DNA of 64,000 bases from contig NZ_JAHNZT010000025.1 in the NCBI RefSeq assembly GCF_019039035.1, forward strand, positions 1-64,000, given 5' to 3'. This document shows, piece after piece, positions 38,218-46,351 of the stretch (the first letter of the stretch is position 1; each line of letters starts with the position of its first letter). The notes below the pieces were generated by a model, which saw nothing but the letters and a program-made list of their open reading frames with translations, was not told the origin of the DNA and ran no database searches. The DNA comes from Citreicoccus inhibens (GTDB lineage: Bacteria; Myxococcota; Myxococcia; Myxococcales; Myxococcaceae). The position numbers were made by a program, and so were the translations under genes.

Positions 38218-38268
38218 TGGGGAGAGTGGAGCCTTTGAGCGCAGGTGAAGGCGCTCGCTGGAGGCTTC

Positions 38269-39189
38269 ATGAACTCGCTGTCGAGTCCCTCGCATTCAGA
38301 ATCTCCGTCCCTTGGCGCGAAGGTGCTGCCGGCCTCGGTCAACTTCCATCTGTGGGAGCCCTGCAACATGCGGTGCCGGTTCTGTTTCGCGACGTTCAAG
38401 GATGTCCGCGCAGACGTGCTACCCAAGGGCCACCTTCCCGAGCAAGAGGCGTTGCGCTTGGTGGATGTGCTGGCGCATCGCTTCAAGAAAATCACCTTCG
38501 CGGGAGGAGAGCCGTTGCTGTGTCCCTGGCTGCCGGACTTGGCGAAGGCTGCCAAGGCGCACGGCGCCATCACGATGCTTGTGACCAACGGTAGTCAACT
38601 CCGAGCCGACACTATCGCAAGACTGCGCGGTGTCATGGATTGGGTCACGCTGAGCATCGACAGCATCTCGCCCGAAACGCATGTCAAACTGGGGCGAGCA
38701 GTCCAAGGACGCGCACTGTCTCCAGCCGACTACGTCGCCATGGCCGAGGGGGTTCGCGCAGCCGGGATGCGCTTGAAGATCAATACTGTCGTTACCCAGT
38801 TGAACAAGGGAGAGGACCAGACGGAGCTCCTTCGCGCGCTGAGGCCAGAGCGGTGGAAGTTGCTGAATATTCTCCGCGTGGAGGGGCAGAACAGCGGGAA
38901 AGTCGATGGCCTGTGCTGTGACTCCCAGGAGTTCAATGCGTTCGTCGCCCGTCATCGCGCCTTGGAGGGTGATGGCATCGTGCTTGTTCCTGAGGACAAC
39001 GAGGACATGCTCGGCAGCTACGCGATGGTGGATCCAGCGGGGCGCTTTTTCGACAACGCCGAGGGAAAGCACCGCTACAGCGCGCCCATTCTTGCTCAGG
39101 GACTGGACTCAGCGTGGGCCCAGGTCGCCTTCTCCATGGAGCGCTTCGAGCGGCGCGGCGGTCTCTACGACTTCAATGGGAGGCCATGA
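38269..39189 (+). CDS. Prokaryotic viperin homologue (pVip), antiviral radical-SAM enzyme
   Basis: A 306-residue radical S-adenosylmethionine protein. The cluster-binding CX3CX2C is CNMRCRFC (Cys32, Cys36, Cys39) in the viperin-type context VNFHLWEPCNMRCRFCFATF. The SAM motif GGEP is at 79-82, and the viperin-specific C-terminal signature PEDNEDMLGSYAMVDPAGRF is at about 241-260, ending with RRGGLYDFN. Viperins convert CTP, UTP or GTP to 3'-deoxy-3',4'-didehydro nucleotides that terminate viral RNA synthesis; pVips protect bacteria from phage. The exact nucleotide made here is unknown, and no nucleotide kinase is adjacent. GGAGG at 38260-38264 fixes the ATG at 38269 over a GTG at 38245. It follows the membrane-sigma gene on the same strand. 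Confidence 0.93.
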   Translation: MNSLSSPSHSESPSLGAKVLPASVNFHLWEPCNMRCRFCFATFKDVRADVLPKGHLPEQEALRLVDVLAHRFKKITFAGGEPLLCPWLPDLAKAAKAHGAITMLVTNGSQLRADTIARLRGVMDWVTLSIDSISPETHVKLGRAVQGRALSPADYVAMAEGVRAAGMRLKINTVVTQLNKGEDQTELLRALRPERWKLLNILRVEGQNSGKVDGLCCDSQEFNAFVARHRALEGDGIVLVPEDNEDMLGSYAMVDPAGRFFDNAEGKHRYSAPILAQGLDSAWAQVAFSMERFERRGGLYDFNGRP

Positions 39190-39218
39190 TCCGGCCTGCC
39201 GTCCCATTGAAGTGGGCA

Positions 39219-39244
39219 GCCCGCGCGAAGTGAGCGGCGCGGGC
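39219..39244. terminator. GC-rich hairpin after the viperin gene
   Basis: GCCCGCGC (39219-39226) pairs perfectly with GCGCGGGC (39237-39244) around a 10-base loop. It is 30 bases past the viperin stop and just before the convergent thioesterase stop, so it may serve both. No T-run. Confidence 0.45.
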
Positions 39245-39251
39245 GTTGCTC

Positions 39252-39662
39252 TCAAGACGCGGCGGAGACCACGGTTCCTTGGGCGAGGGCGCAGAGCTTC
39301 TCCTCGCCGTTGTTGACCGCGAAGATCTCGCACTGGCAGATGGCTTGCCGCTTCCCGGTTCCCTTCGCCTGCGCTCTGGCGATGAGCAGCGTTCCCACCG
39401 CGGGGCGCAGGTAGTTGATCTTGTACTCGGAGGTGAGCGCGTTGCCTCCCAGCGCCAGCCCTCCGGCGAAGGTGATGGCGTTGTCGGCGAGGTAGCTCAG
39501 CACACCCCCGTGGACGAAGCCGTGCTGCTGCTTCAGGTGATCGACGATGGGCAGCCGGAGCTCCGCCGTACCGGGGCCCGCGCTCGCCAACTGCGCGCCG
39601 AGGAACTGACTGAAGGGCTGGGCGGCGAAGACCTGCCGCGCGAACTCCTGAAGGTCTTCCAT
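39252..39662 (-). CDS. PaaI-family hotdog thioesterase
   Basis: A 136-residue single hotdog-fold protein of the PaaI/4HBT type, which hydrolyses acyl- or phenylacyl-CoA esters in the cytoplasm. The family signature QHGFVHGGVLSYLADNA (about residues 46-62) includes the conserved HGG and the acidic Asp that orients the nucleophile. SEYKINYLRPA (about 78-88) is the second conserved strand. The composition returns to the backbone style, so the transferred region ends before this gene. Substrate unknown. Confidence 0.88.
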   Translation of the reverse strand: MEDLQEFARQVFAAQPFSQFLGAQLASAGPGTAELRLPIVDHLKQQHGFVHGGVLSYLADNAITFAGGLALGGNALTSEYKINYLRPAVGTLLIARAQAKGTGKRQAICQCEIFAVNNGEEKLCALAQGTVVSAAS

Positions 39663-39951
39663 GGGTGTCTTCCTGGTTGAGGGACGCGAAGGCCGGGAGC
39701 ATGGGATGGGCCTCCGCGATTCGAAAGTGGAATGTGGGCGAGGTGACCCTTCAGTCGCTTTCGTTGAGCACGGAACTTGGGGATGGACCTCCCAGGCGCA
39801 TCGGTCCTCCCCTCGGCGGAGGCGCCTGTTGGCGAGCAGCTTCTGCCCATCCCGTGGGGTGGGTCGTCAGCCCGTGACACCATCCCTACGCTGCGCCCCC
39901 GTTCCAGTCGTCATCGCGCAGGCGATGACCGTGCCACCGAACGGGGGAGTC

Positions 39952-40980
39952 ATGCGCATCGCCTTGGGAGTGCTGCTCACGCTGGCGCTCGTCGGATGTC
40001 GTCGAGAGGAGAGCGAACTCCGCACTCAGGCGGAGTGGCTCTGCCACTACAACCAGCTCACGTCGCCGACGCTCGAAGCCTTCCCCGAGGGAGTCCAGCC
40101 CTCGGAGCATCTGCGCCAGGAGGACCTGGAGTTCCTCCAGAAGCATGGGGCCGGAGGCAATCCCATCACTCAGGGCATGAAGGCCGCGCTCGCGCCCGGG
40201 ATGCAGGCGCTCGCCGAGGGGATGTCCAAGCACACGGACTGCGAGGTGACGGTCATGGCCGTGAGTGATGACTCCGCCATGGTTTCGGTCAAGCGCGTCC
40301 ATCCGGATCTCGGGCCCGGGGACTTCTTCGGCAGGCTGGGTGAGTTGACGCAGATGGGCTCGAAGGAGGCTCGCCTCGCTCGTGTCGATGCCTGGGCGCT
40401 GGGGAGCCCACGCCGCGAGACGAACCATGCGCTCTCGTTCGTGCGCACGTCGGACGGCTGGCGCGTTCGGTATGACCTCCAGGCCCAGGCCGAGGAGCGC
40501 AAGCGCGCTCAAGCCGTGGCGGAGCTGAAGTCGCTGACCCAGAAGAAGCTCGCGGCGGAGAAGGCACGCGTGGAGTTGGCGCGCTTCTCGGTGACGCGGT
40601 CGCTATTCCGGAAGGTTGCGGTGCGGTCCGGGGAGAAGAAGCCCCTCATCGATATCTCCGTGAAGAACGACCTGGAGCAGCGCGTCTCTCACGTCGCCTT
40701 CCGAGGTGTCTTGACTGGACCGGCCAGCTCGACGCCCGTGCTCCAAGCGAACTTCGAGTATGCGATTCCTGGCGGCCTGGAGCCGGGCGCGACCGCGGAC
40801 TGGTCGCTGTCCCCCGGGGCTGAGAGTGATTGGGGGCGCGTGGCGGAAGCTCCGGACCTGAAGCTGGCCCTGGAGGTGGTGCGGGTCGACGGCCCCGATG
40901 GCCGCCCGCTCTACTCCACTGAGTTCGGTCCGGCGGACCAGCAGCGCTTGAGCACGCTGGAAGCCCGGTTCAATCACTGA
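39952..40980 (+). CDS. Hypothetical lipoprotein with coiled-coil segment
   Basis: A 342-residue lipoprotein (lipobox ALVGC-R, Cys16). Residues 20-165 form a compact domain of unknown family, a Lys/Ala/Glu-rich helix (about 180-208) is probably coiled coil, and the C-terminal 120 residues look like a beta-sandwich of the kind that binds or caps other envelope proteins (ISVKNDLEQRVSHVAFRGVL). No catalytic residues were recognised. The ATG at 39952 follows GGGGGAG. The 290 bp upstream, divergent from the thioesterase, holds no gene. Confidence 0.72.
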   Translation: MRIALGVLLTLALVGCRREESELRTQAEWLCHYNQLTSPTLEAFPEGVQPSEHLRQEDLEFLQKHGAGGNPITQGMKAALAPGMQALAEGMSKHTDCEVTVMAVSDDSAMVSVKRVHPDLGPGDFFGRLGELTQMGSKEARLARVDAWALGSPRRETNHALSFVRTSDGWRVRYDLQAQAEERKRAQAVAELKSLTQKKLAAEKARVELARFSVTRSLFRKVAVRSGEKKPLIDISVKNDLEQRVSHVAFRGVLTGPASSTPVLQANFEYAIPGGLEPGATADWSLSPGAESDWGRVAEAPDLKLALEVVRVDGPDGRPLYSTEFGPADQQRLSTLEARFNH

Positions 40981-41005
40981 CGGGCGGGTCTCGGCGGTTG
41001 GCCCG

Positions 41006-41392
41006 TCAGGGCTTCGGGTGCCAGTCGTAGCCGCACCAGAAGCACTGGCGGGCCTGCGGCGTTCTGACAATCCGATTGCACTGGCCACAGCGGTTGATGT
41101 GGATGTCCTGGGCGTGCTCCTTGAGCACACGGTTCCGGAAGTTGTGCTCGGCCGCATCGAGTCCACCCGCCAGCGCGGCGTTCACTTCAGGATCGTCCCA
41201 TCCCTCCCATTTCCGCCAGACGCTGTTCTCCGGAGCTGTTGTCCGCGGGAGGGCCGAGCGCCTTCCGTGGATGGACCTGAAGACGCGACGGTCCAGGTTC
41301 GTGGCGAAGCAGTGGTAGTTGTGAAGCACGTACCACGTCAGCTCTTGCTCCTCGTCATACGGACGGGGACTGCGATTGGGGAACTCCGACAT
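41006..41392 (-). CDS. Hypothetical protein with C-terminal zinc ribbon
   Basis: A 128-residue protein. The C-terminal 30 residues carry CGQCNRIVRTPQARQCFWCG, four cysteines spaced as in a rubredoxin-like zinc ribbon. The rest is helical and hydrophilic (EEQELTWYVLHNYHCFATNL) without a recognised family. An open frame extends upstream to 41560, but the sequence there is not protein-like, so the ATG at 41392 was chosen. It is convergent with the lipoprotein gene at 39952. Confidence 0.65.
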   Translation of the reverse strand: MSEFPNRSPRPYDEEQELTWYVLHNYHCFATNLDRRVFRSIHGRRSALPRTTAPENSVWRKWEGWDDPEVNAALAGGLDAAEHNFRNRVLKEHAQDIHINRCGQCNRIVRTPQARQCFWCGYDWHPKP

Positions 41393-41559
41393 GCCCCGTG
41401 TGTAAGGCACGACCCACGTGCAGGCAAGCGGGGTGGATTCGTGGGTCTCCGGGGAAGTCCATGGGTGGGAGTTCGTTGCGGAGCGGACGGCCTTCACTCT
41501 GACGTGGATGGCGCTCCCCCGAGACAGGTAGGGTGCGCCTTCGGAGGAGTGCCCAGGCA

Positions 41560-42102
41560 ATGGACGTGACTGCGGTGGCGGAGTTGGAGAAGGCGGGCGT
41601 GAAGGTGGATGACCCCATGCGCCTGTTCGTTCCCGTGGAGCGGGATGAGCAAGGGCAGGTGAAGACCGTGGGCGACCTCGTCCCCGTGCGCTTCGGAGAC
41701 ACCACCGCCCACGTGTCGCTCCAGCCCATCTCGAAGCTCTGGACCGGGAACAAGCAGCCGCCCAACTTCACCAAGGCGCCACCCCCGGACTACCAGCCTT
41801 TCTTCTTCCTCATCGAGACCACCGCCGCCGCGTTCTGCCGCGCCACCGGCCACGCTGTTCCGGACCAGGAGTTCGAGCAGCTCTTCCGCCACCTGCTCCG
41901 GCGTCCCGACGGTGAGGCGAAGAACCCGCTCTTCTCCCACCTGCGCGCCGCCGCGCGCCTCTACATGTCCCTGCGCGACGTCAGCGAGGCGGAGTTCGAG
42001 GCCGTTGCCCAGCGCCTCCATCAGTCCGCCAAGCACTTCAACACCCACGTCGGCAGCACGAACTACTTCCAGCACGTGCTCCGCGAAGTGCTCGGCGCCT
42101 GA
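41560..42102 (+). CDS. Hypothetical protein
   Basis: A 180-residue soluble protein of unknown family with mixed helical and strand content and no signal peptide, membrane segment or cysteine motif. Notable phrases are PVRFGDTTAHVSLQPISKLW and a helical C-terminal half (EFEQLFRHLLRR, RAAARLYMSLRDVSEAEFEAV). A GGAGGAG at 41543-41549 fits the ATG at 41560; an in-frame GTG at 41533 is the alternative. Codon use is backbone-like, so it is probably a real gene. Confidence 0.6.
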   Translation: MDVTAVAELEKAGVKVDDPMRLFVPVERDEQGQVKTVGDLVPVRFGDTTAHVSLQPISKLWTGNKQPPNFTKAPPPDYQPFFFLIETTAAAFCRATGHAVPDQEFEQLFRHLLRRPDGEAKNPLFSHLRAAARLYMSLRDVSEAEFEAVAQRLHQSAKHFNTHVGSTNYFQHVLREVLGA

Positions 42103-42384
42103 AGTGACGGGGCGGCGAGCCGCCCGCTCGGTGGCCGAGGAAGGGAGTGCATCCCGTTCCCTCCCCCTGCCTCGGCCCCGGCATGCCGTGAGGCCCGTGC
42201 GCGGGCAGGTCCTTCCCGTGGCCGTGCTCGCGCTTCGGGGGCGTGACGGCCCGGCGACGCGACGACCGCTTTGGCTCCAGTTTCCCGCGATGGATGCACG
42301 GCGACTCGCCGTGGGTTCGCGCAAGAGACACCACCCTTCTGTTCCTGATTGCGGCAACCCGCCGAGTCGTGTCTCCCTGCGCCC

Positions 42385-45300
42385 ATGTCTCCGCGTTCGC
42401 CAGCTCGCACGTCATCCTCCGTCTCGACCTGGCTCACCCGTGAGGTGCTGGTCGAGATGCTGGGCCCGGCGCGGCTCTCGACCGCGGAGCTGTACCTGTC
42501 GAGCTATCCCTCGGTCGCTTGGGCGGCGACGGCCCATCGCATCCAGGGGCAGTTCCGCGTCGCGGGGCGCCCGCCGCTCCAGACCGTCGTCTCGAGCGAT
42601 GACCTGGGGCTCGTCTTCGAGTGTCAGTGCGAGGACTATCTCGCGGAAGGGAGCTGTGTTCACGCCGGTGTCCTGGCCCTGCTCTGGTTGCAACGGCACG
42701 CTCGCGCCGCCCCGTCATCGGAGCGGCCGTCGGATGCGGAGTCGTTGACGGCGTGGCTGGAGGCGCGGCACCTGTCTCGCGCCGCTTCGCTGCGGCTCTC
42801 GGTGGTGGCGCCGCACCTGCCTCCCTCGTTCAGTCGGCACCTCACCCATTTCTTCGGTGAGGACAAGGTGGTGACACCGCTGCTGGGGAAGCTCTCCAGC
42901 CGGTACTTCGTGGAGCACAACCTCCCGCCAATCACCCAGGCCGCTTGGGATTGGCTCGACGCCGAGGCCGAGCGCGTGCGGCTCGGTTTGGAGCGGGAGG
43001 CCACGGGCGCTCCTCGCGCTCCACCCACGGACGCGCGGCTGCTCCCTCTGGTGCAGGCGCTCCAGCTTGCTCGGGAGCGGGTGCGCGCGCAGGCCATGCC
43101 GCGCGTCCACGGTCCGCGTCTCTCGGTCGTGCTCCAGGACCGGCCCGTCCGGCTGTGCATCTCCGAGCCCGAGCTGGTGGCCTGGTCGAGTGGCCTTCCC
43201 AGTCATGGCGTGGACCTGCCGGGCTTCGTGGAGGTGAATCCGGTGGGGCTGCTCGACGGTCGCGCGGGGCTCGCGTGTCCTTGCTCTCCTGGCGTCGCCG
43301 AGCCGGCCTGTGTCCACGCGCTGTCTGCCATGGACGCCGTGTTGGACCAGCTCTCTGACCCGAAGGCCGCGGAGAGCAACGCCCGATTGGCCGAGCTGCT
43401 CTTCGTGGTAGCGGGTGATGAGCTGTGGACCGCGTTGGAGCGGACCGCCGTGGCGGTGACCGCGCATGCGCCGGGAACTCGCGCGCTCGATGTCTCGTTT
43501 CGAGTCGAGGGCGGCGCGGATCGCGTCCCCCTGCGCATCAGGGTCTATGTGCACCGCCCGCTGAAGAAGGGCGGGATGTCCGCGGGCGCGCTCCTGGGCT
43601 TGCGAGAGGTCGACGAGGCGCGGGCCGTGCTCACCGGACCCGGAGAGGCGGAGGCGCTCGCGCTCATCCAGGCCGCCGCCTCGATGTCCGCGCGCTTCCA
43701 TGACGCCGCGCACCCCGTGCACGGCTTCTATCTCCAGGCGCTGCGGCTGCTCGCGCGCAATCCTCGCCTCCGCTGGGCGGAAGAACCGGAGGCCCCGCTG
43801 CGAGTGCGCGAGGCCCCGCTGGGCTTCGCCGTGGAGGACGCCGAGGGCACGCTCCGGCTGCGCCCCGCCATCGAGGGCACGGTCGTCGGAATCGACGCCT
43901 TGCAGGCCGCCCCCGAAGACTCCACCTGGCCGCAGCCGTGGCTGCTCATGGAGCCGGAGCTGCCCCGCCTCACGCTCGTGTCCGTGCCTCCCGAGGCGCG
44001 GCCGTTGCTCGACACGCTGCGCACCCAGGGCGCGCGCCTGCCCAGCACCGCGCGTGAGGCGCTGCTGGAGCGCCTCTCCGGACTGGAGGCGCGTTTCGCG
44101 CTGTCGCTGCCCGCGTCGCTGGAGGCCCGCGAGGTCGAGGGGTCGGCCGCGCTGATTGTCCGACTGCGGCCCTCGGGTGAGGCGGGGCTGTCCGGCGGGC
44201 TGTATGTCCAACCGCTCCCGGAGGCTTCGCCGCAGCCGCCCGGCGCGGGGCCCGAGGTGGTGCGAGGATTGCGCGCGCGCCAGCGCGTCATGGTGCGCCG
44301 CGCGTTCGAGCCCGAGCGTGAGCGCGCCGATGACCTCCTCGGACGTCTGGGATTGACCGCGGGGGAGTATGTCTTTCATCGCGACGACACCGAGGCCGCG
44401 CTGACGCTGCTGGAGTCGTTGGAGCCGCTGGCCGACGCGGGCTCGGTGCGCGTCGATTGGGAGGAGCAGGCGTGGTCGGTGGTGCGCTCGCCCGATGCCT
44501 CGAAGCTGCGGGTGGAGGTGGTGCGCCAGAACGACTGGTTCGGCGTGAAGGGTGGGGTGCAGCTCGAGGGGGAGCGCGTGGAGTTGGCGCTCCTGCTGGA
44601 TGCGCTGCGACGCCGTCAGCGCTACGTGCCGCTGGGCCCGGGGCGATGGTTGCGTTTGACGGAGGCCCTGCGCGAGCGGCTCCTGCCCTTGTCCGACCAT
44701 GCGCAGCCGACGCGGCAGGGCGTGGAGGTGAGCGCGGCGGCGGCTCCCGTGCTCGATGCGCTCGCGGAGGCGGGCGCGAGCGTGAAGGCCCCCGCCGAGT
44801 GGCGCACGCTGGCCGCGCGCATCCGCGAAGCCCGTGACCTCAAGGTATCCGTGCCCCGAGGGCTCAAGGCCGAGCTGCGCGACTACCAGCGCGAGGGCTT
44901 CGTCTGGCTGGCGCGGCACGCGGAGTGGGGCGCGGGCGCGTGCCTCGCGGATGACATGGGCCTGGGCAAGACGCTTCAGACGCTGGCGCTGCTGCTGCAT
45001 CGCGCGAGCGAAGGCCCCGCGCTCGTGGTGGCGCCCACGTCCGTGTGTGGCAACTGGGTGCGGGAGGCCGCGCGCTTCGCTCCGTCCTTGCGCTTGCACG
45101 TCTGGCACGAGGCGGACCGCGACACGCTGCCCGCGCAGCTCGGACGCAAGGACGTGCTCGTGATGAGCTACGGCCTGTTGGCGCGCGATGGGGAGCGGCT
45201 GTCGTCGCGGACGTTCGCCACGCTGGTGGTGGACGAGGCCCAGGCCATCAAGAACCCAGACACCGTGCGCGCCCGCGCGGTGCGAGCCGTGAAGGCCCAG

Positions 45301-46260
45301 GCGCGCGTGGCGCTCTCCGGAACGCCCGTGGAGAACCGGCTGGCCGAGCTGTGGAGCCTCTTCCACTTCCTCTTCCCGGGGCTCCTGGGCGGACGCGAGT
45401 CCTTCCGCGAGCGCTTCGCTCAGCCCATCGAGCGCGACCGAGACGCCGAGGTGCGCGCGTCGCTCGCGCGCGTGGTGCGTCCGTTCCTGCTGCGTCGCAC
45501 CAAGGCGCAGGTGGCGCGCGAGCTTCCTCCTCGCGTGGAGAGCGTGGTCCCGGTGACGTTGTCGGACGCGGAGCGGCGGCTCTACGAAGACACCCGATTG
45601 GCCGCGCTGGCGCGCATGGGCGTGGAGACGCCCGGGCAGGACAAGCGGTTCGAGCTGCTCGCCGCGCTCACGCGGCTGCGACTCGCGGCGTGTCATCCGC
45701 GCCTGGTGGACGGTGAGTCAGGGTTGTCTTCCGCCAAGCTGGAGCGGGTGCTGGAGCACGTGGAGGCCCTGCGCGCGGAGGGCGGCCGGGCGCTCGTGTT
45801 CAGCCAGTTCGTGCGTCACCTCTCGCTCGTGCGGGAGGCCTTGCTGTCGCGCGGTTTGTCCGTGCTGTACCTGGATGGACAGACACCGCCCGCGGAGCGA
45901 CAGGCGCGCGTGGACGCGTTCCAGCGCGGAGAGGGCGAGCTGTTCCTCATCTCGCTGAAGGCGGGCGGCACCGGGCTCAACCTCACGGGCGCGGACCACG
46001 TCCTCCACCTGGACCCGTGGTGGAACCCCGCGGTGGAGGACCAGGCGACGGACCGGGCGCACCGCATCGGTCAGACCCGGCCTGTCACGGTGTGCCGGTT
46101 CGTCTCGGAGGGGACCATCGAGGAGGCCATCCTCGCCCTCCACGCGGAGAAGAGAGATCTCGCGGACAGCCTGCTGTCCGAGGCGGATGGCGGCGCGGCG
46201 CTGTCGTCGGAGCAGCTCCTGGCGCTCCTGCGCTTCAGTGGTGACACCGCGCGGGGGTGA
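42385..46260 (+). CDS. SWIM-domain SNF2-family helicase
   Basis: A 1291-residue DNA-dependent ATPase. An N-terminal SWIM zinc finger is visible as Cys80-x-Cys82 and Cys91-x-His93 (FECQCEDYLAEGSCVH). A second cysteine cluster of the same CxC...CxH style lies near residues 297-310 (CPCSPGVAEPACVH). The C-terminal third is a SNF2 motor: motif I ADDMGLGKT (about 855), the DEAQ box, LSGTPVENR, then the helicase-C part with LVFSQFVRHL, SLKAGGTGLNL and the arginine finger region DRAHRIGQT. Such proteins remodel nucleoprotein or transcription complexes. The middle 500 residues have no recognised domain. Starts at 42349 (TTG) or 42385 (ATG) are possible. Confidence 0.9.
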   Translation: MSPRSPARTSSSVSTWLTREVLVEMLGPARLSTAELYLSSYPSVAWAATAHRIQGQFRVAGRPPLQTVVSSDDLGLVFECQCEDYLAEGSCVHAGVLALLWLQRHARAAPSSERPSDAESLTAWLEARHLSRAASLRLSVVAPHLPPSFSRHLTHFFGEDKVVTPLLGKLSSRYFVEHNLPPITQAAWDWLDAEAERVRLGLEREATGAPRAPPTDARLLPLVQALQLARERVRAQAMPRVHGPRLSVVLQDRPVRLCISEPELVAWSSGLPSHGVDLPGFVEVNPVGLLDGRAGLACPCSPGVAEPACVHALSAMDAVLDQLSDPKAAESNARLAELLFVVAGDELWTALERTAVAVTAHAPGTRALDVSFRVEGGADRVPLRIRVYVHRPLKKGGMSAGALLGLREVDEARAVLTGPGEAEALALIQAAASMSARFHDAAHPVHGFYLQALRLLARNPRLRWAEEPEAPLRVREAPLGFAVEDAEGTLRLRPAIEGTVVGIDALQAAPEDSTWPQPWLLMEPELPRLTLVSVPPEARPLLDTLRTQGARLPSTAREALLERLSGLEARFALSLPASLEAREVEGSAALIVRLRPSGEAGLSGGLYVQPLPEASPQPPGAGPEVVRGLRARQRVMVRRAFEPERERADDLLGRLGLTAGEYVFHRDDTEAALTLLESLEPLADAGSVRVDWEEQAWSVVRSPDASKLRVEVVRQNDWFGVKGGVQLEGERVELALLLDALRRRQRYVPLGPGRWLRLTEALRERLLPLSDHAQPTRQGVEVSAAAAPVLDALAEAGASVKAPAEWRTLAARIREARDLKVSVPRGLKAELRDYQREGFVWLARHAEWGAGACLADDMGLGKTLQTLALLLHRASEGPALVVAPTSVCGNWVREAARFAPSLRLHVWHEADRDTLPAQLGRKDVLVMSYGLLARDGERLSSRTFATLVVDEAQAIKNPDTVRARAVRAVKAQARVALSGTPVENRLAELWSLFHFLFPGLLGGRESFRERFAQPIERDRDAEVRASLARVVRPFLLRRTKAQVARELPPRVESVVPVTLSDAERRLYEDTRLAALARMGVETPGQDKRFELLAALTRLRLAACHPRLVDGESGLSSAKLERVLEHVEALRAEGGRALVFSQFVRHLSLVREALLSRGLSVLYLDGQTPPAERQARVDAFQRGEGELFLISLKAGGTGLNLTGADHVLHLDPWWNPAVEDQATDRAHRIGQTRPVTVCRFVSEGTIEEAILALHAEKRDLADSLLSEADGGAALSSEQLLALLRFSGDTARG

Positions 46261-46351
46261 CGCCGCGTGGGAGGGCAGGGGACCAGGCGGGTTCTGGAAT
46301 ATCGTGCGACCTCGCCCGTTCGCGGGCCTCGTCCCCTGCTCAGGAGCAAGG

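Noticed and set aside
38269-39189. Ordinary radical-SAM protein (MoaA-like or peptide-modifying)
   Set aside because: The N-terminal NFHLWEPCNMRCRFCF context and the C-terminal EDNEDMLGSYAMVDPAGRF signature are viperin-specific, there is no extra C-terminal cluster domain, and no peptide substrate gene lies nearby.
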